64,000 bases of DNA from Podospora comata (GCA_017354895.1 CP071497.1:2790001-2854000); one strand, 5' to 3'. Numbered from the stretch's first letter, positions 53,098-64,000 are shown. A program made the numbers and translations. The notes: generated by a model not told the origin, from the letters alone.

Positions 53098-53772
53098 ATG
53101 ACGCAACCGACCACCACAAACAACAACTCCCACATCTCCCTCACCCCCATCGAACCCAACCTCTACCTCGGCAACCTGGAATCCTCTTACTCCATCCCCA
53201 CCCTCATAACCCACGGCATCACCGCCATCGTCTCCCTGTCCGGCATCTACCACGAGGAATGGTACCGCCCCGCCAACCGCAAGCTCGTCCCGAAGGAAAA
53301 CCACTACCAGTTCATCCCCTGCGACGACAGCCCCAACCAAGACATCTTGTGCTGTTTAGGAGCCATTTGCGATTTTATCGATGACCATATCGGGGTGCCT
53401 TCTGTGCAGGAGATATTAGCGGGTGTTAAACCCGGTGATGATGAGGAGGATGTGCTGGCGAGGGAGATGGGGAGGAGCAGGAAGGTGCTCGTTCATTGCG
53501 ATGAAGGGGTGTCGAGGAGTCCGGCGGTGGTGGCGGGGTATTTGATGAGGCGGGATGCGAGGGGGGTGAGGGGGGTGATGAGGGAGGTTAGGAAGCGGAG
53601 GGGGTGCGTGAGGGTGAATAGGGGGTTTTTAGAGCAGCTGAAGGTTTGGGAGAGGGTGGGGTACAAGGTGTGGGAGGATGAGGAGAAAAAGGTGCCGGTG
53701 GAGGGGTATAAGAGGTGGTTGGAGAAGAGGGATAGTAGGGTGATGGGGGGCGTTTGTTTGGGGGATGTGTGA
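53098..53772 (+). CDS. Dual-specificity protein phosphatase
   Basis: Intron-free, 224 aa from MTQPTTTNNN. The DSP fold begins at LTPIEPNLYLGNLESSYSIPTL, and the active-site loop is VLVHCDEGVSRSPAVVAGYLM (C-x5-R: Cys in HCDEGVSRS), with a substrate Asp likely in the CDDSPNQD stretch. An insertion between the Asp loop and the Cys loop (PGDDEEDVLAREMGR) is longer than in small DSPs. Upstream in-frame Met residues exist from 53014 but are less conserved-looking. The coding strand switches from C-rich to G-rich near 53,390. Targets unknown; cytosolic. Confidence 0.87.
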   Translation: MTQPTTTNNNSHISLTPIEPNLYLGNLESSYSIPTLITHGITAIVSLSGIYHEEWYRPANRKLVPKENHYQFIPCDDSPNQDILCCLGAICDFIDDHIGVPSVQEILAGVKPGDDEEDVLAREMGRSRKVLVHCDEGVSRSPAVVAGYLMRRDARGVRGVMREVRKRRGCVRVNRGFLEQLKVWERVGYKVWEDEEKKVPVEGYKRWLEKRDSRVMGGVCLGDV

Positions 53773-53980
53773 AATAAAACAATGTTGTAATCATCATGTT
53801 ACGCGCAACCCCTCCCAGCTCGGACTTTAGAATCCGGGCACCCACCCACCCAACGACGTCTTGCTCGTCTTACTCGGCAGTTTGAAAGCTACCTACCCCA
53901 ACCCACCGGGTATATCAGCCCCCTACCCTACCTCCTTCTTTCACCATCTCACTATTTCCCACCCATCCACCCAACACAAA

Positions 53981-55488
53981 ATGTCATCCCCACCCCTCCC
54001 CCACCTAGCCCTCATCGGAGCAGGCATAACCTCCCTCACACTCTCCATTCGCCTCTCGGCCCTCGCCATCCCCCACACAATCTACGAGCAATCCGCCTCC
54101 TTGACTGAACTCGGCGCAGGTCTCGGCTTTGGTCCCAACGCCGTCCGGGCCCTGGAATACATCGATCCGAGACTAGTAGAGATATTCAACAAAACAGCCA
54201 CCTTTGTTGGCAACCCCTCCCATCAAGGAAAAGAGTTGCTTGTTCAGGAGGGCAAGGGAGTTGACGAGAGGGTATGGATTGAGTTTCTTGATGGGACTAA
54301 ACAGGGAGGAGGTGAAACGCTGAAGCCGGAGTTTGTGATTACCGCTGGGAATGGCAGGGGGCATGCGGCTGTTCATCGGGGGCAGTGGTTGGATGTTTTG
54401 GGGGGGTTGGCGGATAAGGAGAGGATAATGTTTGGGAAGAGGGTTGTTGATGTGGTATGTCTTGATGGGAAGATGAGGATTGTGTTTGCGGATGGGACCG
54501 AGGCGGGGGCGGATGGGGTGGTGGGGTGTGATGGAGTCAAGTCCAAGGTGAGAGAGGTGTTGATGGGGATGCTGGGGGAGGGGAGGGAGAGGGGGAAGTG
54601 TGGGTACAGTGGGAAGTATGCCTATCGGTGTTTGGTGCCGTGGGGGAAGGCGGTTGAGGCGGTAGGGGATGATAGGGCTGGAGTATCGAGTTTGTGGGTA
54701 TGGCTTTTTATGGTTTGGCAGTGGTGATGCTGTGGAAAATGCTGACGGATGAATAGATGGGCCTGAATAGGCATCTGCTGACGTTTCCGGTTCACAGACA
54801 GAGCGAACAGTTCTTGAACTTGGTGGCTTTTGTTACGGATGAAGATGGCCAGATGTGGCCTCAAGAGGGGCCAGCCAGCCTGACTCTGCCGGCTACAAAG
54901 GCGGATGCACTGAGGGACTTTGAGCAGGCTGGGTTCAGTGGCTCTGTGCGGCGGTTACTGGAGATGACGAAGGAAAGGATGGACAAGGTAAGCTAGCATT
55001 GGCGCAACATTGCATGCCCTGGTGAAAACTGACGTCTTGGGCAGTGGGGATTGTATGATGTTGCTGATCGGCCGCTCTCCAAGTTTTATTTCGGCAGGAT
55101 CATGGTCATTGGAGATGCTGCCCATGCATCAACACCTCACCATGGTTCTGGAGCAGGATTCTGTATGGAGGACATTTCCGTGTTAGGAGCACTATTCGAA
55201 GAATCTATCGCCCATCAGTCATTGACGGTCGAGACTTTGGAAGATGTGTTCGCCGCTTTCGATTGTCAAAGGCGTGAGCGAGATCAGTGGCTTGTCAACA
55301 GTAGCCGAAGAGCAGCTGATCTTTACCAGTGGCGGATTCCAGACTTTCTGGAGCCGAACAGCTTTGAGAAAATGAAGGCGGACATTGAGCAAAGACAAGA
55401 GTACTGCTGGGGGTTTGATGTAGAGGCAGCGGTCAGAGAAGCAAAGAAGCACATGAGTGAAAGGCTGACCCTTCACACACAAAGTTAA
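53981..55488 (+). CDS. FAD-dependent monooxygenase (salicylate hydroxylase-like)
   Basis: Exons 53981-54697, 54757-54987 and 55045-55488 give 463 aa. The FAD motif is LALIGAGITSLTLSIRLSA; ELGAGLGFGPNAVRALEYID is typical of salicylate/6-hydroxynicotinate hydroxylase relatives. The middle motif is GVVGCDGVKSKVRE and the C-terminal motif VIGDAAHASTPHHGSGAGFCMED, as in this subfamily. Introns of 59 and 57 bp are gtatgg...gaatag and gtaagc...gggcag. A role in degrading aromatic acids is plausible. The DSP gene is just upstream and the dehydrogenase gene converges with a 45-bp gap. Confidence 0.9.
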
Positions 55489-55533
55489 TATTCTACTCTA
55501 ATAACAGACTTGGAACCGGACAAAAAGAATCTA

Positions 55534-56677
55534 TCAATACCCGTGTGTCTTGTTCATGACATTGATCAACGTCGGTTTCTGCCCGCCCAACCCCTCCAAG
55601 TTCCTCTCAACAACCGCCCGGATGCGCTGGAACAGATGGGGTGTCTGCCAGCTGACATGGGGCGTGATAAACACATTGGGCGCGCTCCAAAGCGGGTGGC
55701 CGTCTGTAAGTGGCTCAGGGTCCGCCACATCGAGTGCCGCACCTCTGATCTTCCCTTCCTTCAAGGCTTCAATCAAATCATCCGTGTTGATATGCTGACC
55801 CCGGGCAATATTTGACACAAACGTCTTTTTCTTGGCCAAAATATCAAACTGTTCTTTGCTGATGATGTACTTGGTCGCGTCTGTTAGAGGCAGGCTGATG
55901 ACCAGCAGATCAAGGTCCTGGGCGAGGAACTCGTTGATTGACTCCTTGGAGGAGCCGTGATACCATTTGGCCGGGATCAGACCGTCGGGGTCTCCTGTTC
56001 CGGGGACAACGTAACTGTCATCCTTTCTTGCCTCGGGCGTGGCTTTTTCGCTGCGGGTGTAGGCGTAGACTTGCATTCCGAGACCCTGGCCTAGCCGCGC
56101 GCAGTGCCTGCCAATGGCACCGTACCCCAGGATTCCCATTCGTAGGCCGGGCGAGTCTTCAATGTGGAGGGATGGCTGACGGTTCCAGGTAGCCTTCTTT
56201 TGTTGCTCGGCGTAGCTGAGGAATTGGTGGTTTGCCATGAGCCAGGTGCCGATGACCCATTCTGCGATTTGGGGCCTGGAATCATTGTTAGTTCAGTCAT
56301 TTCCAAACGGTTCCACCCACCCTTCAACCAAACACGTACGCGTGGGTCCCATTGGCGGTGCAGAAGGTGACATTGGGGTTTTTGTAGAGGTCGTTGGTGA
56401 TCCACCTGTCGGCTCCGGCAGACATGAGCTGGACATATCTGACTTTGGGCAGCTTTTCGGCCGGGTGAGGCATGAACCCGACCAACAAAGTAACTCCGTC
56501 GTACACCTCATCCGGTAGGGGCTTTGGCATCATGGTCAACTCAGACGTGTGCCACCGAATCTCCAGCCCAGGGTATCGTTCCTGGAGCTGAGCGATCCAT
56601 TTCTCGTCCCGTGGCGCTGGCACCTCAAAGAGGAGAACGTCTCCGGCTAGGGAGCTTGTGGGGGTAATGGTTACCAT
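55534..56677 (-). CDS. D-isomer-specific 2-hydroxyacid dehydrogenase
   Basis: NAD(P)-dependent reductase of 2-keto acids. Exons 56677-56340 and 56275-55534 give 359 aa; the 64-bp intron is gtacgt...attccag and joins GTH-A-PQIAEWVIG. NAD fold motif GILGYGAIGRHCARL; the catalytic set is Arg in NIARGQ, Glu in DVADPEPL and His in FITPHVSW. No targeting signal. A good TATA box lies about 100 bp before the ATG. It converges with the neighbouring monooxygenase, leaving almost no intergenic space, but the two share no obvious pathway. Confidence 0.93.
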
Positions 56678-56775
56678 CTTGGATACGATATTCGGTGTTG
56701 AAAGACAAGAGACCAGAACAGAGACAAGGCAAGAGAAGTGCTGGGGCAGACCTCCGTGAGGGGTGGCCAGTCCTC

Positions 56776-56782
56776 TTTTATA
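56776..56782 (-). promoter_or_regulatory. TATA box of the hydroxyacid dehydrogenase gene
   Basis: tataaaa on the minus strand, about 100 bp upstream of the ATG at 56677, in ggcttataaaagagg. Confidence 0.55.
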
Positions 56783-57174
56783 AGCCGAGGTCACACCTGA
56801 ACGTAAAGGGCTTAGAGTCCGAGAGGGCCGAGTGCGACAGTCTCCCCGTTGGTGATGTGCGAATGCTTGGAGGTGCGGGGTCCGGACCGGCTACGGCGGA
56901 GCGCCAACGTCTTTCGGAGACATTTGTCGTATCTCCGTTGCCGTGATGACGCCAAGCGCCACGTTAAAAGCACAATATTCCCGGAGACGTTCACTAAACA
57001 TGAACCTGCAGCTCAAGTCCAAAAGGTATAACGATGGGAGTGAATTGATTACCAACCACCAACTCCCCAACTTCCTCGGGTATCATTTCGCGCGGCTATG
57101 TCCACCTAGATTAATCTCAACAATATGTACAAAAGTTCCATCGCACATTGCTTACCACCCTTCGAATCACCCCG
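56783..57174. other. Intergenic region
   Basis: About 390 bp: upstream of the dehydrogenase and downstream of the membrane-protein gene. Nothing else recognised. Confidence 0.4.
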
Positions 57175-58204
57175 TCATGGCCTGTTGCTCAGCTCGGTGT
57201 GCTGTTGACCCTGGGCTGGCAGCTCGATTCGATTCTCGTTGGTAAAGGCCTCATGGACATGTGTGTTTGGAATATAGTGACGGTTATCCATCTCGACCTT
57301 TGGACTGTAATAATCGGCTTCGACTGGATACTGTCCGGGATAGTGATAGGCTCCTGGTGAAACGGCCTGCGTCGATGCACCGCTGTGAAGTGTGCCGCTG
57401 CCCTGACCTGGACTTCCAGCAATCGGCCCAGCCACCTCGGCGTTTTGAGCCTGCGCGTTTGCGCCTCCTCGACGTCGACCGAGAAAGTACGCACCAATGG
57501 CAATACCAATGGCGAGAACAGCTGTTGCTCCGACTCCGATACCGATGCCAGCACTGGTGGACAGACCAGTTGGGCTGGCTCCCGCAGGTTGCTGGTTGGG
57601 GAACTCATCTTTGGTTGTGCCACCGGCATCAGAGGTTACTCCAGGCCCGTCGCTTGTTGCTGTGGTCGTCGACAGCCCGGGGCTGAGGATAACCGTGGTT
57701 TCGGTCGGGAGCTTCGTGGTTGTCTCGGACGGCTGCTGAAAGTTGGATATTCCTTCGCCGCGTCTCGAAATGTTGAAGTAGTGGCTCATGGCGAGATTAT
57801 TGCTTGTGCCCTCCTCGAAGATGATCAGCATGAACATGTTGGATACGTCCAGGTCCTTTGTCGTCGCAACAATCCACCGCCATCCCGTCATTTCCACGAC
57901 ACTGCCTGTGGACGCAGTTCTGTTAGCATGGCCATGACAGGTGAGCCAAGGTCAGGTAGGAGGTGCGCATACGGGTGACATGCTCCAACTGTCCCATGGT
58001 CTCGGTTCCGTTCATCTGGAACAACGTCACGGAATAGGGCAAGCCCTTGGGAGGAGCGCTCCAGTGGAGATCAACCGTGGACAACTCGACATAGGTGGGG
58101 TTCTTGCTGAAGTCGCCCCTGGTTCCGAAGGCTGGCGGGGTGAAGAACTCCATCGCCGTTACGGCAGCGGGTAGAACCGCGCCCAGGATGGCAAGGAGCA
58201 ACAT
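57175..58204 (-). CDS. Single-pass cell-surface protein with Ser/Thr-rich stalk
   Basis: Exons 58204-57973 and 57905-57175 give 320 aa; the 67-bp intron is gtatgc...tccacag with branch gctaac and joins EHVTR-SVVEMTGW. Signal peptide MLLLAILGAVLPAAVTA, then an about 100-residue extracellular domain resembling the Ig-like repeat of fungal Kre9/Knh1-type surface proteins (VELSTVDLHWSAPPKGLPYSVTLFQM). A Ser/Thr/Pro-rich stalk, one transmembrane helix (IGIGVGATAVLAIGIAIGAYFL) with a basic stop (GRRR) and a Tyr/Pro-rich cytosolic tail follow. The layout fits a plasma-membrane wall sensor or adhesion protein; the role is inferred from architecture only. Confidence 0.8.
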
Positions 58205-59091
58205 TGTATTGTCTGTCGTGACAGAGATGGGTGAAAGAGTCGCGTGGGGAAAGAGGAGGGAGGGGATCTCTCTCGCATAAGAGACTTTGGCGACGCCATG
58301 TGACACTGGGGCCATCACCTGCCCCGGGGACTATGGTTGCATAGTGGGTTCGCTGATCTCCATCACATCACGATGTTGCTCGCGGTTACGTTGCCATTAT
58401 ATCAGGATATTTAGGGAAGGCGAGTTTGAGCACCTGAACACGGCATTATCTGGAGCAGGGGGTGCTTTGCAGGAAACTCAGGGGTTGTCTGTTAGGGCCC
58501 CGCTTTGGAGGTTACACAGTGTTCGTCAGGGGTAGGTTAGCGCAAGCGTTTGGCGCATTTGCCAGCGGCCCGTTGGTGGCATTGCTTGTTTGCGCCGTGC
58601 CTCCGCAGCTGGCCGGCACTGATTTTGCTTTCAGCATCAGGCGCAGGCCATATGTATATGGCTCCAGCGACCTCTAGCAATCGCTCCGTCCAGGCCTTTG
58701 TGTTGACCCAGCCCCGCGGGTGCGGGAGAACCACTCGGTGCCGAGGGCCGGTTTACGGTTCCCAATCACAGACACAGAAACCTAGCCATACACTCAGTCC
58801 CGATGACCAGTAAGAGAATCAACAGCTACTTGAAACACCTATTGTCCTTTGTTGACCTTTCTGTCATGCCAGTCTTGTCCAGGCTCCTTCTGGCACCCGC
58901 GGCTTGTCTGTATCATTATGGCAAGGCCAAACAAAAGTACCGGAAAGACAAATAGAAGCATTCTACAAACCAGGCCTTGCCACACCAGACCTAACAATCA
59001 CCACAGGCGGTCGTCTTGACGGCCCGTTCCTCGTTTGCAGGGTCACCACGTGCTTAGGTACCTACCACGTTACAGCTTTTAATTCCATGAT
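58205..59091. other. Intergenic region
   Basis: About 890 bp, including the promoter of the membrane-protein gene. Short frames only; none supported. Confidence 0.45.
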
Positions 59092-59568
59092 TTATGTTTG
59101 TCCAGGTAAGGTACATCTTTCTCCCTGCTTTGATTCCACCCCCAGTCCAACCATCTCCCCCGGCGCCGCCTCAAACCTCTCAACACCCTCAGGTATCTCC
59201 ACCACCGCGCTCCTCGTGTAAATATGTTTTGACCCTTTCCACTCCAATCCCTCAATCACCCCTCCCTTGACAGAAACAGTACCCCTGAGCGTCCCATCAG
59301 CTTCACGGATATGGTGGGAGATCCGGCACCCGCATTCCCTGCAAAAGTAACAGTCCATCGTTCTGCCTTCTTTGGTTGGGCGTGTCCACTTTGACAGTTT
59401 GGATTGCATCTCGGTCGGGATGGTGAACGAGGAAGAGGGGAAGATGGCTGAGGTGCCGAAGGCGGAGGAGGATTGCTTTTGGCATTCTAGGCAGTGGCAG
59501 TGGTAGAGGTCCAGGAGGGGGCCTGTTATGGGGAAGGAGATGGAGGTGCATTGGCAGGATATTTGCAT
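59092..59568 (-). CDS. Second GFA/CENP-V-domain protein
   Basis: From MQISCQCTS at 59568, 158 aa and intron-free. Zinc-site cysteines are in SCQCTSISFP, CHCLECQKQSSSAFG and YFCRECGCRIS, the Gfa/CENP-V pattern. The C-terminus (GGVIEGLEWKGSKHIYTRSA) is also typical. The frame stays open upstream to 59841, and starting at 59778 adds 70 residues that begin MKLSPQLIRTTSTSWGLARP, basic and Ser/Thr-rich like a mitochondrial presequence; I consider that extension possible. A paralogous family member is at 37180-38003. Substrate unknown. Confidence 0.82.
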   Translation of the reverse strand: MQISCQCTSISFPITGPLLDLYHCHCLECQKQSSSAFGTSAIFPSSSFTIPTEMQSKLSKWTRPTKEGRTMDCYFCRECGCRISHHIREADGTLRGTVSVKGGVIEGLEWKGSKHIYTRSAVVEIPEGVERFEAAPGEMVGLGVESKQGERCTLPGQT

Positions 59569-59778
59569 TGTGGCGTGGATGGAGTGAGTGGAGTGGTGGG
59601 TTATTGTTGTTGTTGATGATGATGGGCGATGCGAGTGACTGGGAGAGGATGGGAGGGTGAAAAAGGAGGATGTTTGCGGGGTAATAGAGCGTTGATTAAC
59701 AGGGGCTAGCAAGACGAAAGGACGCGCCAAGCCCCAGGATGTGGAAGTTGTGCGGATTAGCTGTGGTGAGAGCTTCAT

Positions 59779-60221
59779 AATGGCAGATATTTTGGTGTGC
59801 ATAAATGAGGAAATAAATTCAGGTGCTGAAGATTTCTGCACTTGAGGCGAAGGGCTTCACAAATAAATCTCGTGACATAGGTATACAGGCCGCTTCGAGC
59901 TACCAAATCAGGACAATATTCCGACCGAGACTAGGTCATCCCGCACCACCTTTGTACCTATCTGGTAGTTACTTAGAATCTTCAATCAGGTAGAACCCAT
60001 ACTCAGCAAACATAAAGCTTTGGCGACAGCGATGTCTTTTCTACCTAGGTTTTTCTAACAAAACCCCACCCACGTCTACCCTCCCCCTAAACCCCTGAAT
60101 CCAGCCAACCGCATCACCACAAACACCCCGACCAAATCACAAATGACAAAAGAAAAGCTCCCTACTATCTCATCACCCACCGCATTCTACTCTTCCCAAA
60201 AAACTCCCAACACAAACCCTT
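59779..60221. other. Intergenic region
   Basis: About 440 bp between the GFA and small secreted protein genes. No feature recognised. Confidence 0.4.
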
Positions 60222-60566
60222 CTAATCACAAATAGCAGCAAGCCCATTGGCGAAGCACCTCTCATCAGCACAGCAGCAAGCCCCGCGCGCCTGGGGGACG
60301 CCGTCCTCATTGGTAGGGAAGATGCAGTTGGCGGGCGAGTTGCCGGCCGGGGTGATCACCGCGAGCTCGGTTTCACTGCCGACGCCTGTTTGGTTGGGTA
60401 CCAGTGTCAGCTGAGTTAATGCAAGTGCATTGGGAAGAAACAAGAACTTACAAGCAAGGCTTCCGCCGGGGAGGATGTCGCTTCCGCAGAGGCGGGCGTT
60501 GGGGGGGCATTGCGCGCTGGTGAGGGCAGCGGCGGTGGCGAGGAGGAGGAGGGTGAACTTGTTCAT
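60222..60566 (-). CDS. Small secreted cysteine-rich protein
   Basis: Exons 60566-60452 and 60385-60222 give 92 aa; the 66-bp intron is gtaagt...aacag and its splicing creates a Cys codon (SLA-C-VGSETE). Signal peptide MNKFTLLLLATAAALTSA. The mature part of about 74 residues has nine cysteines, including a CCC triplet in RGACCCADERC, and no repeats. No family recognised. Size and Cys content fit effector-like or surface proteins, but this is a description, not a function. A TATA-like box lies 100 bp upstream of the ATG. Confidence 0.78.
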   Translation of the reverse strand: MNKFTLLLLATAAALTSAQCPPNARLCGSDILPGGSLACKFLFLPNALALTQLTLVPNQTGVGSETELAVITPAGNSPANCIFPTNEDGVPQARGACCCADERCFANGLAAICD

Positions 60567-60665
60567 TTCCGTAGAGGGCTGGGTTTGGGATGTCGGTGAG
60601 GTGGTGAGGTGGTGTTGAATTGCTGTGTTATGGACAGGAGACTAAACTCAGGGGAGGGTGGTGTA

Positions 60666-60671
60666 CTTATA
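60666..60671 (-). promoter_or_regulatory. TATA-like box of the small secreted protein gene
   Basis: tataag on the minus strand, 100-105 bp before the ATG at 60566. Confidence 0.4.
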
Positions 60672-63600
60672 CTTTTGTTCTTTTCATGGCATGAGTGAGG
60701 ACGAGGTTGATGGCTCGAGTCCGAGGCTATGGAAGGTAAGGGAACAGATCCTTACCCCTTGTGGCTGTTGCATTGTTTTGCCATGATTGAAGAAATCCTC
60801 ACCGAACTTGAAGTCAAAGGATTGGGTCATGCGTCTGCGATGAAGACTGTTGGGTTGGTCTTTAACGGGGATGACAACATATCCTTTGGGGTCACAACAT
60901 CGCACTTGTGGTATTGCAAGGGTAGCCGGCAGCCCCGGAACCAGGCATCGAGCTTTGTTATAGTGACGATCACTGGCGATGGATTGTCTGTTTCAAGAAG
61001 AATCGTGATGGAGGCATTGTCTTTGGAGGATTTCAAGCCTGTTGCCGGATGATGGATAGCTCTGTTGGCCATGCGTCCGAAATGATTTGGCCCCACCTAT
61101 GATCAAGCAAGAAGTAATAGATACAGCAGTACTGCATGTTAGAAACACTGTTCAAAATTTCGTAGCGCTGATCTTTTGTACCTACTTTAAAGGTGTGGAC
61201 TGATCAAGCCATCCCAACCTCTTTCCACACGAGGGAGAGACGGTTCAAACAGCAATCCCAGTTACTTAAGATTGAGAGTACCAGACAAGGACAGCCTGAA
61301 ACCTCAATCCTCCATATCAGTTGTTTTACGTAAAAACTGTCGTTGAATTTTGTTGCCTGCCACGCATTAGAGTATATGTATGACATGGATGTGGATCCGT
61401 CCCAACTTCCAACACAGGCCCCATGAAACCGGTAGCGAATGAGCCTCATTTTTGGTAGGTCAGGCTTCTTTCGGTGAGCTATCTTGGAGGCGCAGTAATG
61501 AGGGTAAGCTCTCGGATATAACGAAGCACTTCGGAAATCGCAGCAGGTTTTGGAAGCTGCATGGGCTTGAGATCACATGAGACTGATGAACCGGCTTCCC
61601 CGGACATACACTGAGGATGAAGCTATTCGATGAGATCATCGTGAGGCATCACACTCGTAAATCGGACCGAGTGATACTTGACATCGAAAAATGTCCAAAC
61701 TAAAAGAGTTGGGGGGTGGGATTGATGAAAGATTCAAAACACAGCGTTGAAGTAGATCCTGAATTATGCCACCACGTAGAGAAATACAAGGATGGGAGTC
61801 ATGGCTTGCCAGTCCGCTACCTTATGATGAGTAAACCAGATCATGTTCTTGGAAAGCATAGGAATCATCCCTATGTGACACATGCTGTCGGAGCACTACC
61901 TGACTCGTATGCCGATCGTCTATAGGTAATTAACAAAGGCCAATCTTTGATGAACATGAAGTCCCTTGATAAGATAGCCCCATGGTATTGAGCAGCAACG
62001 TGACAAGAATAATGGACGGCAAAATATTCGAGAGCGTCAAGACCTTCTTGCCGAAGCAGATGTTGATATGAGTCTGGAGCAAGCAATCGAATGTCGAGAC
62101 AAGGCGCGGATGCGATGTATTGCCTCCAAGTCTATAGCGACGCCAAAGATTTCGACGCTGTTGTTCAGTCACTGAGCAATACGATCGATATCATTGCCCT
62201 CAGCGATGAAAGCTGGCGTTGGATGTACGACTGTGCGACAAGGGCGAATTTCAAGGGTTTCAGTGCTATCTGGCCAAAACCAGGTTTTGATTAAAAAAAG
62301 GGATATACGACCATGCGCTGGCAGCGTGTGGCGAGGTCCCAGGAGGCTCATGAGGTAATGGTTGTCTTGCAAAGCTCAGGATTTCCAAGTTGCAAAAGAA
62401 CAAGGAATGCGAACCGTCTTTGTGTGCAGATCTTGGAGACCTCACCATAGTCATGGCGAGTCAAGCGTCATAGGACTCGGACTGGCAGCTTCTTATGCCG
62501 ACTTTATTGCCTGCAATCGCCTTCAACACCCCAGGCATAATGAAGGGAGGTACTTGACTGATATTTTGGATCAGTTACACATAGATAAGTACCTAGCTGA
62601 TGAAGATGTGTGACTTCATGTCTTTACTTGGTAGTCAACTGGTTATGAAATGAAGTCGGGTGTAAGATTCGGATTGACTTCACTCGTGTGCCAGCACGCC
62701 CTGCCATCTGATGGAGCTTGGTCCAATGCAGGGCCTTTTTGGCTAAACACCTCCAATGACCTCTGCTCTGCGGCCTCGCCTAACCACTGCACGATAAAGT
62801 GATTGTGATTCACTGAAACCCAATCAAGTGTCTGCAGTAACGAAAATGGGCTTGTTCGTATACCCACGGGGAAATTCTTCGGTCATATTTCCAAAATGCG
62901 TCGTGACTAGCTCCTGTTCATTCGAGCTACAATCAGGTTGGCGATCTCAGTAGAGACTGCCACTACCGACCTAGGCAGATACCTATGTACTTATCCAATC
63001 TTCGTCTCTATCATACCCAACATACACGACTACCAAGCGTAAAGTGCTCTCTCTGCCGTCCAATGTAACATTTCCGGCCCCGGGGTGTTTGCCCGATGTG
63101 GGCAAGCGAAGTAAATACGGCGAGGCCCGTTCGATGGTTACGATGTGTAAAAAGCTCCCAAAGATCCCGTCCCAACGGCTCGCTAAACGAACTCGCTTCT
63201 TCTCGGCACTCAATCAAGGGTCTATAACATCTCCGGAATGCTTCCTCTTAGCTCCAGGTGTCAAAGAGCGTCTCGGGTTGAGAGCATGGATAAGTTACAA
63301 TCCTGATCGGCTATTGCAACATTTGACTTCGAGTCTCGCCTACCTTGCCCATTCTTGTTCTAGACTCCTGGCCTTTGAACTTTATGATGTGATCAGTGAC
63401 TTGTTGTGGACAATGTGGTCATCTCTTGCCCTAGATTTACAAAAGTTTATTAACTCTGTTATTGTCTATTCGACCAACGTGATATGGACACAGGGCCATG
63501 GTGATGGGTATGTAAAGAGCAAAACTATCACAAATAGTCGAGTTGAGGTCGGTGTCCAAAACGAGACCAAAAATGAAGTAGTCAAGAACCACTCTGCTGT

Positions 63601-64000
63601 ACCCGCTTCTCACACGGCAAGTCATATATTGCCCACATCATCTGCAGTCTTAGTATGCATGTTTTCATTGCGGCTGATGTCTTGTTCCACCTCTTGAGAG
63701 TGCTGAAATGTGTAAGGCTTCGGCCATCCTGCCTCAACCCCTCAGCTAGTGGACATCAGAGACATGAGCAGCACTGCTCTGCCAACATCATGAGATATTG
63801 CCGAGACTCAACCGTATCCTTGTTCAGTGGTAAACACTCTATGTTTGCATTCGATGAAACGAAAGAAGCGAGAGGCAATATCTCCATCGCGAGATGTGGG
63901 CTTTCTCCGCTTCAAAGTCTGACGATCTTGACCGGTTGCCAGGGTCCGTTACGACAAGAGGAATTACAAGCGAGGACATCTCTGGCCTCTTTGACCGTCC
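60672..64000. other. Gene-poor right end of the window
   Basis: About 3.3 kb. No complete gene recognised; open frames up to about 217 codons (63044-63697, plus) have no family features and look fortuitous. Some segments may be remnants of decayed genes (see 62091-62613). Confidence 0.5.
62091..62613 (+). pseudogene. Possible remnant of a HAD-like hydrolase gene
   Basis: Weak signal. QDFQVAKEQGMRTVFVCR resembles the late block of haloacid-dehalogenase-type proteins (ydlrAAKxxGMrTvyvxR), followed by YADFIACNRL. The preceding frame DAKDFDAVVQSLSNTIDI is in another phase. No complete domain can be read. Confidence 0.2.

Noticed and set aside
51214-56677. A biosynthetic gene cluster (two FAD monooxygenases, dehydrogenase)
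   Set aside because: No polyketide, peptide or terpene synthase, transporter or regulator nearby, and a phosphatase is interleaved; the genes look independent.
63044-63697. 217-codon plus-strand frame near the right end
   Set aside because: Composition and residues look random; no signal, domain or splice context.
1-64000. tRNA, rRNA genes and CRISPR arrays
   Set aside because: No convincing clover-leaf, rRNA or regularly spaced repeat was seen by reading; a tRNA scan was not possible here.

Overview
The window looks like chromosomal DNA of a filamentous ascomycete, most probably a Sordariomycete of the Sordariales type (Podospora/Chaetomium-like). Genes are compact with 0-5 introns of about 50-90 bp, nearly all GT...CTAAC...YAG. 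The accessory families are typical of this group (HET, NACHT/NLR, 2EXR, DUF6594, BTB, WSC), and one DNA transposon carries an AT-rich core as left by RIP (repeat-induced point mutation). All exon joins below were worked out by hand from phase, splice signals and protein continuity. Family names come from remembered family features, not from a search.

0-12.8 kb, mostly housekeeping: a kinesin-10/KID-like motor with a C-terminal helix-hairpin-helix (GC-AG intron), the mitochondrial ABC exporter ATM1, a DapA/HOGA-type aldolase, a decayed 2EXR gene, an isochorismatase-like hydrolase and a secreted M14 carboxypeptidase. 13-25.4 kb, accessory: a broken NACHT (NLR) gene, an intact MutY adenine glycosylase, a large HET-domain protein, a 2OG-Fe(II) oxygenase, a broken DUF6594 gene and a broken gene with a retropepsin-like fold region. 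25.5-41.6 kb: a secreted AA14-LPMO-like protein fused to WSC and beta/gamma-crystallin-like domains (the highlight), a cystathionine gamma-synthase-like enzyme, an intact DUF6594 protein, trehalose-6-phosphate phosphatase (Tps2 type), a long intergenic region with microsatellites, a GFA/CENP-V-like protein, an O-methyltransferase without its usual catalytic His, and a SET protein with a signal peptide.

41.6-47 kb: a gene-poor stretch with a minisatellite and a complete-length (1.94 kb) Fot1/pogo-like transposon. The transposon has 41-bp terminal inverted repeats, a TA target duplication and a RIP-like AT-rich middle, and it sits 18 bp from the 3' end of a BTB-domain gene. 48-60.6 kb: a secreted lipocalin, an intact retropepsin-fold protein, two FAD monooxygenases either side of a dual-specificity phosphatase, a D-2-hydroxyacid dehydrogenase, a single-pass membrane protein, a second GFA protein and a small Cys-rich secreted protein. 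60.6-64 kb holds no gene I can support, only scraps.

The genes do not form one pathway. The main themes are: (1) core genes are intact while four accessory genes are interrupted; (2) three of 29 inferred introns begin with GC; (3) several genes change from C-rich to G-rich on the coding strand part-way through the reading frame; (4) secreted or inducible genes often carry a TATA-like box 80-125 bp before the ATG. No rRNA, tRNA or CRISPR array was recognised.
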